Source: Zingiber officinale (lineage: Eukaryota > Streptophyta > Magnoliopsida > Zingiberales > Zingiberaceae). From it: DNA of 64,000 nt. The DNA lies in assembly GCF_018446385.1 (NCBI RefSeq), contig NW_024589879.1, forward strand, positions 17,000-80,999, written 5' to 3'. Shown in pieces: positions 20,920-32,601 of the stretch. Every line of letters begins with the position of its first letter. Position 1 is the stretch's first letter. The notes under the pieces were generated by a model that made no database searches, was not told the DNA's origin, and was given only the letters and a program-made list of their open reading frames with translations. A program made the position numbers and the translations under genes.

Positions 20920-20981
20920 CTTTGGACCCTTTGCCATAATCAAAACTTACGTTCGATCGTCTGATGCTCCCTGCACCAACA
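20920..20981 (-). repeat. E3 LTR-A terminal fragment, right of E2
   Basis: CTTTGGACCCTTTGCCATAA through CTGCACCAACA matches 25978-26037 of LTR-B. Together with 11458-11494 it rebuilds one continuous LTR end split by E2. Confidence 0.9.
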
Positions 20982-23060
20982 ATCTCCCCCTTTTTGATTA
21001 TGATAACTTGGTTCAAAGTTAAGTAAAACATAACAATAATGTAAAGAACTTAAACATGAGCATAAGTGAAACAATTAAAAGAACTTATGCATAAGTAAAA
21101 TAATTTTGAAAAAAAAAATCTCCCTTATGCTCCTCCTTAATTAAAAGTTATATGTTTAACTTAACTTTAACCTTTCTCTCCCCCTTTGTCATACATCAAA
21201 AAGATACTAAGTGATAGAGAAAAATTGATTTGAAAGGATAGTTAAAAAAAAACTAACCCCTTTTTAATTTGAAGCTCCCTTTGAATTTATCATTGTAAAC
21301 ATTTAGCTTAAAAGGGATTAAAAATACTTAGTTTTTGAAAGATTAAAAAGTTTAACTAAATGCTTAGTTTTAGAAAAGATTTTCTTAAAAAAAATAACTA
21401 AATACTTAGTTTTAGAAAGATATTCTTCTTTTTAAAAATTTAGCTAAATACTTAGCTTAGAAAGATTTTCTTTAAAAAATATAACTAAATACTTAGCTAA
21501 AATATATAACTAAATACTTAGCTTAGAAAGATTTTCTTTAAAAAAATATAACTAAATACTTAGTTTTAAAATTTTCTTTTTAAAATACTTAGCTAAGAAA
21601 ATGAATATTTAAAAATACTTAGCTTTATTGAAACGATTTAAAACAACTTAGTTAAGTACATAAAAACTTAGTTAAAAATACTTTTTCAAAAACTTATTTT
21701 TCCAGATAGAAATATTTGAATTTTCTTTTTCAAAAAAAATATTTAAAGTTACATTTCAAAAATAGTTAGTCTTTCTTTTCAAAAATAATTAAACCAAAGG
21801 AAACAAAAGAAATAACTTAAAGAAAATGCTTTTAACTTAAAAGAATATTTAATTTTGAGAGTAATTAACAAACTCTAACTTTGAGAAAATATTTAACTTT
21901 TAGAAAAATGTTTGACTTGAGTTCTTTCACTCTGCCTTGATCAATGTCAAAAAAAATTACGAAAATTATTTAATTTTTAGGGTCATAGAATCCAAGCAAA
22001 TAAAATAAGATAAAAGTAATTACCTATTTTTTTGATTTTTCATCCCACCTTTTCTAGGTTATCAAACATGTTAAATTTATGAGTTTGTGTGAGATGGAAG
22101 ATTCTAAAAGATATTTAAGTGTAAGGAGAATAGTTTGATTTTGAATATCAAAATAGATTAAATTTGAATTTTTAAGTTTAAATTTTAATTTGAAAAATAA
22201 CTAAGTTTGAATTTTAAAAGTTATGTTTTGAAAAATAATTAAATTAATTATATTTTTGAAATTATTAGGATTAATTATTCTATTGAAATTGATTAAGAAT
22301 TTGAAATTAATTATATTTAAGAATTTGAAATTAATAATTTAAAATTAATTATACTTTTAAAATTAATTAATAATTTAAAATGAATTAATAATTTGAAATT
22401 AATTATACTTTTAAAATTAATTAATAATTTAAAATTAACTATACTTTTGAAATTAATTAATAATTTAAAATTAATTAAGATGACTTCGATTAATTGAATT
22501 AGTTTTAGTCGAATTTTAGTTAACTTAATTGAATTGAGTTTAATTAATTTGAGTTAACTACTTTATTATTTTAAACCTAGATCCATCTCACCCTTTTCTA
22601 GATTTTCAATTAGGGAACCTTATAAGGTTTATGAGATGGTTACTTTTAATTTTTAATTTAAATTCAAATCTAATGATTGATTTTTATTTAAGTTAAACTA
22701 AGGTTTAACAGTTAGTCAATTAAATATTTATTTCAATAATTGACTTCCAGATTGTGACGAGGCACTAGACCTTCTTGAGTATTAGATCATCAACCATTTC
22801 TAGACAAAGCCTTTTAAAGAAATTAAATATTTAGTTTTCTTTCTGAAAATCCTATGTCTAATTAGTCAAGTATATATCAAGCCTAAGTCCTTATCTATCC
22901 TAATCTAAGCATGCATAAGAGAAAAACAGTAAATCAAGCATCAATCAGGTTTATTTATAAAGATGGTCTTTCTATTTTAATCCTTGAGAATCTAATATTG
23001 ATCAAGTCTGACTTGATTAATCAAGTTAGATTTGGGGACTCATGCTTGAACTAGGTTCTT
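20982..23060 (-). other. E3 non-coding internal region with AT-rich tandem repeats
   Basis: Two simple tandem fields stand out. At about 21300-21660 a phrase 'taactaaatacttagctta' recurs with 30-60-bp spacing. At about 22240-22470 'aattaattaataatttaaaatt' recurs. No gene is supported. Confidence 0.7.
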
Positions 23061-23074
23061 AGTTGATCGATTCA

Positions 23075-24535
23075 CTAAAAATAAGTAAGATTCGAATCAA
23101 TTTTTGGCCTTGTATCCAAGTCCGATTTGGTTGTATACGGCCTTTTGTTTTCCAAAATCAGATCAAGATTCTTGGAACTCAAGGTGAACCATTCCAACGT
23201 GTCCTCAAGTTCCTTGACTTGACTTTTCAAAGTGGAATTCTCTTCCTTAAGTTGTTGGACTTGAGTTGAGGTTCCTTCTTGAATTTTCTCAATCAAAGAA
23301 ATCGAGTTAGTCACTTCCTTAAGGACTGTTACATCCTTTTGGAGTGACTTGGCCTAGAGATTGGATTTAGTCAATTTTCTTAACAAGTATTCAATTAAGT
23401 TTTGTAATTCATCTATTTGAGTACCAGTGAACAGAGAACTTACAAAGTGGTTTGGCCCTTTGGAAACGGATACGGATTCGTGACTTCTTTCGAACTCAAT
23501 TTTTTATTCTGCGCGGGTTTTGGACTCAGACTCAGTTTTGACAATGTACGCTTGTGCTGGCAGAGCAATAAAGCTTGCTTGCTCGTGTTCTTCTTTGTCC
23601 GACTCTTCCGATGAATCGGACCATGTTGCCTTTAACACCTTCCTTTCTTCTGGTTTGAACATTCAGGCTTATAGTATCCCTTCTTGTTGCAGTCCTAGCA
23701 GGTAATTAACTCCAAACTTAGCATTCGTGTTCAATTGAGTCGCCTTCTTCTTCTTAAGTACTTTCCGGACTAGTTTGACTAGTTCGGTGGTGATTTCGTC
23801 TTTTGAGTATGATTCATCTTCGGACTCGGGTTTAGTCTAGTGCTTGGTTTTTGGTTCTCATGTCCTACTTATTTCTGCAATCAAAGCAATACCTTTCTCG
23901 ATCAATGTAGTATTAGTTTGTTCGTGAAGCTCGAATTCGGAAAATAATTCATCTAATTTTATTAAGGAAAGGTCCTTAGATACTTTATAAGCATCTACCA
24001 TGGATGCCCACAAAGTGTTCTTCGGAAATGCATTTAGTGCATACCTGATGACATCGCGGTTTTCCACCTTCTGACTGATTGCGTGGAGGTCGTTGAGCAG
24101 GTCTTGAATCCACTCATGAAGTTGGCTTTTTGATTCACCTTCCTGTATTTTTATATTATAAAGTTTATTTAATATCAAATCACATTTTCTTACCTTCGTG
24201 TTGGAAGTTTATTCGTGCAGCTCGATCAACTTTTCCCATAGCTGCTTTGCGCTTGAAAACGAGCTGGCTCAATTAAGCTCTTCTTTTATCAAGCCGCATT
24301 GTAGAGTTTGAGTAGCTTTGGTGCCAACCTTGATCTTCTTTCTAGTTGGTGCATCCAATTGGTCGCACGGGATGAGGACTCCATCTTCGGTGGGATATGC
24401 AAATCCCGTTTGGATGATTATCTACATCTTAACTTGTGTTTTCAAGTGATACTCTATTCGGCTCTTCCAGTAGCCAAAGTCTTCGTCGAAGAAGAGGGAA
24501 GGGCAGGCAGTGCTATAACCTTCTTGGTGGACCAT
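23075..24535 (-). pseudogene. gag: E3 gag, multiply broken
   Basis: A start MVHQEGYSTACPSLFFDED at 24535 resembles the E2 gag start, and its frame stops near 24424. A central part (23858-24178) has NIKIQEGESKSQLHEWIQDL and YALNAFPKNTLWASMVDAYK, close to the E2 gag (NIKMQEGETASQLHARVKDI; YALNAFPRNNLWAS). The C-terminal coiled coil (QLKEENSTLKSQVKELEDTL) is at 23075-23314. Stops and frameshifts separate these parts, so the gene is dead. Confidence 0.85.
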
Positions 24536-24808
24536 TTGAAAAGGAGATCTTGAACAAAAAAAAAAGAACTTGTCCCAAGACTAAGTCTTGGTTTAGTAAT
24601 GTGGGATAAAGAATTTAAATAAACGAACTCGAGTGGTGTTGCACCAGCTTCAAGAAGGAAGAAAACTTGATTGAGATAAAACTAATTGAGAAGAGGCATC
24701 TGTACCAATTCCAATCGACTCTAAAAATTTAAAAGATTAATACCACGAAAAAAAATTACTTGAATGGTGGTTTCATTGATTCGAAGCGCCCCCGCTCTGA
24801 TATCAATT

Positions 24809-26037
24809 ATAGAATCGTTGCACTAGAGGGGGGTTGAATAGCGCTCGTGGCTTTCACGTTCATTTAAAATAGTCAAATAAAACGTAGCGGAATAAAGATA
24901 GAAACGAAAAACAAACAATGCTAACACGACCAAGATTTACTTGGTTCGGAGCCTGTGGTGAGTCCTACTCCAAGGCCTACACGTGAGAGTGCTTTCGATG
25001 GACAATCACTAATCAATAGTAAAGATTACAAGTACAATTTGAAACAATTACAAGTAATTAGAAAACTAAAAATACCAACGACTTGGTGGGATGAAAACTT
25101 CAGCAGAGTCGTCGTCGGAGCTTTTGGACGTTGTAGAGGCTTTATCAGAGAAGTGCAAGTGCAGAAGTCGTTTTGAATGTTGTTATTTAGCCTTGGTCAA
25201 ATGTTGTTTATATAGGTTGTTCTGAGCGCCTGGAACCCCTCTGGGCGCCTAGATCATGTGTCCCAGCCAATCGACGCACTCTATATAGGCTTATGGATTA
25301 TTTTTTGGGTTCGAGCGCCTGGACCAAGTCCGGACGCCCGAATCGCTTGGGGCCTGCCGCCCACCTTGGGCGAGACTGGTCCGGGCGCTCGGAGTCCAGA
25401 CGCTCAAACTAGTTTTTTCCACCCTTGCTTTTCCCTGCAAACTGAAGTTAGTACAGACAACAAACCATATATATAATATAAATTTGATAGTCTCTGACTG
25501 TCCGGTTCTGACTTTGAGTTTCGTTGAAACTCTAGGTCGAACTGACACTTACTATTCCCTCTTCGGAGTAACACGTTCTCACCTACTCCTCTCACGAGAG
25601 TTTACATTTTGCCAGATCAGTCCTCCACGACCATCTGGACTTTTGCTCACCGTCCAATATTTCAAGTTTTCATGTTGAATGTCCGCTCCACGACCCATCC
25701 AGACTTCCACCTAATCTGTCACCACCAAGATTTTCACCTAGAGTCCCCGACTCTAGGATTTCGCCCAAGTGAGTGCTCGACCTGCTAAGACTTTGCTTTG
25801 TCTAACCGCAGTTAGGACATTCCACCGGCCACCTAGGGTTATCTCCCCCTAAAACCTAGGGTTATCTCTCCCTAGGATTTTCCACCTGCCTAGAATTCAC
25901 TAGGACTTTTGCCTAAGCACACTTAGAACTTTCTTGCAAGCTCATTCAACCTTGTTAGACAACAAGTAACGTTAACTTTGGACTCTTTGTCATAATCAAA
26001 ACTTAAGTTTGATCGTCTCATGCTCCATGTACCAACA
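24809..26037 (-). repeat. E3 LTR-B (5' LTR of the element)
   Basis: It starts near 'tagaatcgttgcactagagg' (first bases decayed from TG) and ends CATGTACCAACA. A minus-strand TATATAAAC TATA-like box is at 25206-25214. To its right the sequence switches abruptly to Gypsy pol. Confidence 0.85.
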
Positions 26038-26530
26038 ATATATGGGTTCAACCTTTTTAACTCCTTTGGATTTGTCACCTTTGTTTATGTCTTAGCGTGC
26101 TAGTTTAGATGGTAGAAGAAAAGCTGAGTTTGTGAGGCAAATGCATGTCAAAGTTCGGTTGTAAATTGAAAAGAGAAATGAACGATATGCTAGCAAGCCA
26201 ACAAGGGACTAATGAACCTGGAGATTGGGTTTGGGTTTATATGAGAAATGATAGATTCCTTACTAAACATTATACTAAGTTGCATCCACGAGAAGATAGG
26301 TCATTTCAAGTCATTGTTCGAATCAATGATAATGTCTACAAACTTGACTTACAAGGTGAGTATAATGTAACTGCACATTTAATGTCTTTGATCTTTCTCT
26401 CTTTGATATAGGTGATCAAGTTTCGAGAATGAATCCTTTTGAGGAGAGGGGGAAACATGGAATTAAAGATAGAGATCAAGTTAAGGACATGAAAGAAAAG
26501 GAGCATCCCACTGTACATGTTGTTGACAAT
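26038..26530 (+). pseudogene. Gypsy pol 3' end (integrase C-terminal region), broken
   Basis: Directly after E3, translation reads YGFNPLTP-type sequence, then SLDGRRKAEFVRQMH, PGDWVWVYMRNDRFLTKHY, SKLHPR-like, INDNVYKLDLQGEYNV and finally MNPFEERGKHG. This series is the conserved C-terminal end of plant Ty3/Gypsy integrases. Frame changes and a stop near 26410 break it. The N-terminal part is absent because E3 inserted here, so the target of E3 was a Gypsy element in plus orientation. No complete Gypsy element remains. Confidence 0.8.
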
Positions 26531-26599
26531 CTATTATGCATCAATGGATGCCCAATTTTAAGGGTTAAGGCAAAAACCATGAATGAAGTGTTTAATGTG

Positions 26600-27040
26600 C
26601 TAATGTAGACATATGCTTGAAATGTAAGCTTAATTTTTACCTTAATTTGGGTTGTAATGATATCATAAGCTCAAAATGGCTAAGTAGTCTACATAACCCT
26701 TTATTAAATGGACTTACTTTTGACTTTTTAGGATTTTTAGGTCATCCTATAACTATAAATAAAGGGGATGACAGTCACACATATATCTTTCACTTGTTTC
26801 AATCTAAAGCATTGTGAGACTCTCACTTGTTGAATTAGTACTTATCAAGACATCCCCTTGTGGTGTTCAAAGACTTATCAAACTCCATCCCAAAGTTATG
26901 ATGTCTTCCATTTTCTATACCAAGGTTCATGCTTTCTTAAGAATTGGGTCAAGGTTTTTTTCATTCATCTTATTGATTTAGACTTTTCTTCTTTATTTCT
27001 TCAATTTGTTATAGGTTCTTGAGATTTCTTCTCTTTGGGT
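26600..27040 (+). repeat. Probable 3' LTR/UTR of the same Gypsy element
   Basis: This follows the end of pol and contains a TATA-like ACTATAAATAAAGG at about 26750. I cannot fix its borders, and no host coding frame is seen. Confidence 0.4.
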
Positions 27041-27201
27041 TCACATCACTGTTACAATTCGCGTTGCAATAGTTATGAATTCATATCTGTTACAATACGA
27101 ACTTGATATATTGATCTAACATTCACTTTATACCAACTATCATAACTAGTACAACACAGACTTATCTTATTTAATAACATTTATGTTATAGTAGCAACAA
27201 A

Positions 27202-27206
27202 GTTAT
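27202..27206 (+). other. Target-site duplication, left
   Basis: GTTAT precedes the solo LTR start TGTAAAATACG and matches 33658-33662 at the far end. Confidence 0.6.
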
Positions 27207-29030
27207 TGTAAAATACGACAACAAATATTAATTACATAATAAGATTAAATAATGAAATAACCTTAACGGAATTTTTCAGAATTTTTAGGAACTTTCTAGG
27301 AATTTTTCAGAGGTCGTATGGTGTAAATTACGGGGATAAATATTATATCACGAGAAAGCCTATTTAAGTTACCTCACTAGAACGAGGAAAAATTTTATTC
27401 TCTTTTCCTTTTCTATTTCTTCCCGTTGTCAAACCCGTGCCCGACCCTTCTTCGCTTCCTCTTCTTTTCTCTCCCCAATTCCTTTTATAATTCCTCTTCT
27501 TCTTCCCTCTGTTCTCTGCGTCCCCACGCGAGCAGCCAATGATCACCGGGATCCTCCTCATCAACGCTGAGCCCTAGACGAGCCGTTGCCGATCTCCCCG
27601 ACTCCAGCCTCTACCGATCTCACTGTCGATCGTCGATCGCATGTACCTGCCTCCAACTGACAGCGACCTTCCCCTTCGCTGGAGACCATATCGGTCATGC
27701 AATCGACCCAGCATGCCCTCGCTGTGCCCTAGTCCCGAATCACCGCCGACCATTTCTAGTTTTCAGATCCGAGGCGCCTACTTTCCCCGATCCTTCGCTG
27801 CCACCACCACGATCGTCGACGCCTCCTCTCTTCACTGCACCAATTTCTGTTAGCCCTAGCCTCTCTTCACTGCGCTGATTTCGGCCAGAGAGGGAAATTG
27901 TCGGTTGGGTAAGTCTGTTTGCTTTTGGGTTCTAGATTGGTAGAGGCTTGTGTTTTGATATCATTATGGGAATTGTCTGATGGTGAAGGATCCCTGGCAG
28001 TGGGTTCTGGATAGTGTCGGCTATAAGTTAGGCAACAACTTGACCTAGTGCCACCACCAGCATCTGATCGGATCTACTGCCATCACCGAGGAAGAGGAAA
28101 GTTAGGTAAAGATCCTTGCTAACTTCAACAGCGATGTGGATTTAGGTATATTATTGTTAGAATTCTTAACTAATTGGATTTGGGATCGTTTTTCAAATGG
28201 AGTGGAGGGTTGAGTACAGTTGCTTGGTTCCAGCTTTGGACCCAGCCGCTATAGCTCCGGTTGTGAGTAACAGCATGAACAAATTTTTGGGTAAGTTGTG
28301 CTATGAAATTCTTACATTTAGTATTGGTTTAGATAAGTTGTTGTGATTGATTATACTTATTACAAATCCTAATTCGAATGAGTTAGTTAGGATTAATTAA
28401 GGAGTTAGATAATCTAATTAGGGTTTATATTTGAATTTGGATTTAGGTTAACTTCTCAGGGATTTGATCTAGTTAATTAATTTATATGTATTAGCTAAAT
28501 CCGTATATCATGTATTGTAGGACTTTGATTCGAGACGAGCGTCTCGACGTGGGGTCTATTTCGGAGACGATCTCCACTTTTTAAAGCGAGTACCTTGACT
28601 TATCTCTTTTGATATGTCATGTTGATATGCATAGTAGGTTATAGCCTTTAGTAATAATTATGTTTATCTTTGCTTTAGTATGTCACTACATGATACCTGT
28701 TGCATACTTTTATTTATTCTGCATTCATGTTTTATACCTTTTGTTTATTGCCATGATTATTTTTGCTCATGGTGGTAGTGACATACCATGCCTTAAGATA
28801 CACTAGACTAGACATTTACCATATTCGACCCGTGTAGCTAGATCTATTTATTTTGACCCATTTATTTTGATACATGTTTTATGGAGGTAGATATGGTCAG
28901 GATTTTCATGCTTAGTATCACGCACCATTTCGCATGATTGTATGCTGAGTGATTGTCGGCTCCATTATTATTGAGCACATCGCCAGTTACATGGATCTGC
29001 ACACACAACCACTCGTGAGTTAGTGGTTTT

Positions 29031-30082
29031 TGTTGGAGTGTCGGCGGCCAGCTAGAAGGGGAGTTGAATAGCCTGACAAAACAAAAACACAAATCCTTCT
29101 CGAACTCTTAAACTAACACTTGCATAAATTGGCTAAACAGAAAATAAATCAGAAAAAGACGAGGCACACCGTGATTGATTTGGTTATAATCGGGGAGGTT
29201 GTTAATCCAAGGAAGATGCTTGCACTAAAAACTCCTTCAGGTAGAGAAGCCTCGTACAACGATGAAGCGCACAAAAAGAAGCTAAACTACAGACGAAGTA
29301 CAAGTGTTGAAAGAATTGCTTGAGTTCTGATTGTTGAAAAAACTTTTGGACCAAGGCTATATTTATAGCCTTGGTTGGGGTGCCCTAAGGGTTCCGGGCG
29401 CCCTAAGGGTTCCGAGCGCCTTGGGGGGATAAACTTTATCCCCCAACGTTCAGATCGAGTCAAAACTCGATCCTGTGAAAAAGTCAACTCCGGGCCCCCG
29501 GAAGGGCTCCGGGTGCCTTGGACTGCTCCGGGCGCCCCGGACTGTTCCGGGCGCCCTGGCTGGAAAAGTCAACCCTATTGACTTTTTCACCCCGGGTCTT
29601 CTGCTCCGGCTCCGTTCGCCTCAGACCGAGTCTTCCGCTCGCTTGGGTGATCTCTGTCATCCGGAATAGGACTCACCCGAACCCAACTTCCGGTCTTCTC
29701 TAGCAGGCTTCCGTTCCGGCTTCTCGTCTCTCGGAATCGCCGAATGTTTCCTTCTCGTTCGCCAGCGTACTCATCCGCAGTCTTCGTCCCTCAGTCGTAC
29801 CCCGTGCCGACCTTCTCGCTAGCTGCATCTCTTGCTCCCCGAGCAATCTTCCACTCCGGCTTCTCGTCCCTCAGAACCACCGCACGCTTCGTTCTCGTCC
29901 GCCGGTGTACTCTTCCGCAGCGCCTCGTCCCTCGGACACACCGGGTGCCGTCCTTCGCTAGCTTCGTATTTCGCTCGACTACCTGTGCTCCTAAGCTTCT
30001 GCACACTTAGACACAAGGTTAAAAATACACAGCACCTAACTTAACTTGTTGATCATACTAAAACAACCTTGGAGTTCCAACA
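29031..30082 (-). repeat. E4 left LTR (1052 bp)
   Basis: It begins TGTTGGAGTGTCGGCGGCC and ends GGAGTTCCAACA. It contains 'ccgggcgcc' repeats also seen in the E2 and E3 LTRs. Several short GC-rich frames here are not genes. Confidence 0.9.
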
Positions 30083-30570
30083 ATCTCCCCCTTTTTAATG
30101 TGATCAACCCAAGTTAAGCTAGGGTAAAAATAGATATTAAAATAAATTAACTAATTTTTGCAATTAAGTGCAAACAGATAGAAAAATTATTTTTGGTCTA
30201 CCTACCTCCCCCTAAACTTATACTTTTCCTCTCCCCCCTTTGATCACATAAAAAAATGGGGTTGCAAGAAAAAATTTAAGGGTTAAAACTTAAAAAATTT
30301 TGAGAACATTGAAAATTTTTGTAATAATTTTCACAGAAGCAATCTCAAAAAAAAATTTCTAAGTATCGCTTTAAGTAAAAACAATTCTGACTTAGGCAAT
30401 TTTGTAAAAAAAGTTTTTTGAAAATTCTAAGTAAAAAATTTAAGCAAAAATTTTCAATTTCAGAAAAACTTTTAACTTAGGCAAAAATAGTTATTTATTT
30501 ATTTTTATTTAAACAAATTTCGTTCTCATGTTATTGCCATTTCTTTAATATCATTATGATATCTAAATTT

Positions 30571-31530
30571 CTATTTTAGTCTATCATAATTTCTCAAATC
30601 ATAATTTTTCAGATTTAAAACAAACAATATTAAGCATGCAGAAAATTCTTTCGACAACATAATTGGTAAAAAATCTTTCGACAATGTTTTTAGTTTGCAA
30701 GATTCGTTCGACAAAGTATTTTGTAACTCACAAGAATCTTTTGGCAATGTTTCTAATTTGCAAAATTCTTTCAACAAAATGATTGGTAAACAATCTTTCG
30801 GCAATGTTTCTAATTTGCAAGATTTGTTCGACGAAATATTTTGTAACTCACAAGAATCTTTTGGCAATGCTTTTAATTTGCAAAATTCTTTCAACAAAAG
30901 ATTTTCTAATCCGAAAAACTCTTTCGACGATTCAATTTTGAATTTGCAAAAATCTTCAGGCAACTTTTCAATTGATTTATCCAATTGTTCAGAAGGTAGA
31001 GACCATACCTGACTTACCTTGTCAACTGTTGATTCTCCCCCTATTGTGTTGCTTTCTTCCGAAGATTCTCGCCCTTCATTGATGCTCATCTGGGATGAAC
31101 TTTCTGTGTCCTCGAGATGGAGTTCGGCTGTCTCGACAGTTTCCTCGTTCTCAGACTGTTCTGATGGTGACTTGGTGTCCATCGAAGAGTTAGATTCGAC
31201 TTCAGCTGGTTCTTCGTAGATCTTTAAGAACTTTTCTCAAAGTTCTTTTACACTTTTGTATTCTCCGACTCTGTCTATATCTTCATCTGGTATTACACTT
31301 AGAAAATGAAATTCATCCCGAGCGTTTGCCATCGATTCGTTACGTTGCTTCTCGTTCAAGAGATATTTCTTGATTTCTTCTCCATTCGTTGTCTTTGGTG
31401 CTTCATAACCAAATTTCATAATTACTGAAATACCAAAATCTGTGTTTAGATATGCCTTCATGTGTTTCTTCCATAAAGCAAACTCCCCCTCGAATGCTGG
31501 TAGGTATATGCTAGCTACGACCATCATTTT
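30571..31530 (-). pseudogene. gag: E4 gag, truncated, internal TGA and 40-aa repeats
   Basis: The frame begins near 31527 with a copia gag start (LPAFEGEFALWKKHMKAYL). It reads to KSVKEL, where a TGA (31234-31236) stands in place of the tryptophan usual after KEL in such gags. It then stays open as EKFLKIYEEP, continuing from 31182 into an acidic Ser/Glu region. The C-terminal half is built from a 40-residue repeat (LPKDSCELQN / SNESCKLETL), encoded by a 120-bp tandem repeat. No zinc knuckle is seen. This gag is far shorter than in E2. Confidence 0.75.
30661..30910. repeat. 120-bp tandem repeat inside E4 gag
   Basis: The phrases 'attggtaaa.aatctttcg.caatg' and 'ttgcaagatt.gttcgac' recur at an exact 120-bp offset (30661 and 30781), with a partial third copy. 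It lies in frame with gag. Confidence 0.85.
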
Positions 31531-31583
31531 GTTGCTTCAGTCGGCGGTTAGTCCTTCTGAGGCGCCTCGGCTCTTATACCACG

Positions 31584-32601
31584 TGTTGGAGCGTTGGCGG
31601 CCAACTAGAAGGGAGGTTGAATAGCATGACAAAACAAAAACGCAAACCCTTCTCGAACTCTTAAACTAACACTTGCATAAATTAGCTAAACAGAAAATAA
31701 ATCAAAAAAAGATGAGGCACACTGGGATTGACTTGGTTACAATCGGGGAGGTTGTTAATCCAAGGAAGATGCTTGCACTAAAAACTCTTTCAGGCGGAGA
31801 AGCCTCATACAACGATGAAGCGCACAAAAAGAAGCTAAACTACAGACGAAGTACAAGTGTTGAAAGAATTGCTTGAGTTCTGATTGTTGAAAAAGCTTCT
31901 GGACCAAGGCTATATTTATAGCCTTGGTTGGGGCGCCTTGAGGGTTTCGGGCGCCCTGGGGGGATAAACTTTATCCCCCAACGTTTAGATCGAATCAAAA
32001 ATTGATCTTGTGAAAAAGTCAACTTCGGGCACCCGGAAGGGTTCCGGGCGCCCCGGACAGCTCCGGGCGCCCCGGCTGGAAAAGTCAACCCCGTTGACTT
32101 TTTCTAGCCCGAGTCTTCTGCTTCGGCTCCGTTCGCCTCAGACCGAGTCTTCCACTCGCTTGGGTGATCTCTACCATCCGGGATAGGGCTCACCCGAACT
32201 CAACTTCCGGTCTTCTCGAGTAGGCTTCCGCTCTGGCTTCTCGTCCCTCGGAATCGCCGCGTGTTTTCTTCTCATCCGCCAGCATACTCATCCGCAGTCT
32301 TCGTTCCTCAGTCGCACCCCGTGCCAACCTTCTCGCTAGCTGCGTCTCTTGTTCCCCGAGCAGTCTTCCGCTCCGGCTTCTCGTCCCTCGGAACCACCAC
32401 ACGCTTCCTTCTCGTCCGCCGATGTACTCTTCTATAGCGCCTCATCCCTCGGACCCACCGCGTGTTGTCCTTCTCGCTAGCTGCATCTTCCGCTCGACTA
32501 CTTGTGCTCCTAAGCTTCTGCACACTTAGACGCAAGGTTAAAAACACACAGGATCTAACTTAACTTGTTGATCACACCAAAACAACTTTGGGGTTCCAAT
32601 A
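31584..32601 (-). repeat. E4 right LTR (1018 bp, 5' LTR of the element)
   Basis: It begins TGTTGGAGCGTTGGCGGCC and ends GGGGTTCCAATA, with many substitutions relative to the left LTR, suggesting an old insertion. Confidence 0.9.

Larger units (their letters stand above)
20920..26037 (-). mobile_element. E3: older, degraded Ty1/copia element
   Basis: The end of LTR-A (20920-20981, ending CTGCACCAACA) is followed by a reverse polypurine tract, a non-coding internal part, a decayed gag on the minus strand, a degraded primer-binding site (gctctgatatcaatt, about 24794-24808) and LTR-B (24809-26037). The missing part of LTR-A lies on the far side of the E2 and E1 insertions. No pol was found, so the element was non-autonomous or has lost pol. 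Confidence 0.85.
29031..32601 (-). mobile_element. E4: small non-autonomous copia-like element
   Basis: LTRs 29031-30082 and 31584-32601 (both beginning TGTTGGAG.G.CGGC) flank a 1.5-kb interior with a reverse polypurine tract (atctccccctttttaa) and a minus-strand primer-binding site (tggtataagagcc, 31569-31581). Only a broken gag is inside. The right LTR end is CCAATA instead of CCAACA. Flanks GTTTT and ATTTT give an imperfect target duplication. TATA boxes (minus TATAAATA) lie at 29360-29367 and 31913-31920. Confidence 0.85.

Noticed and set aside
29287-30044. Pro/Arg-rich short frames in the E4 LTRs
   Set aside because: GC-rich LTR sequence; frames differ between the two LTRs and carry no motif.
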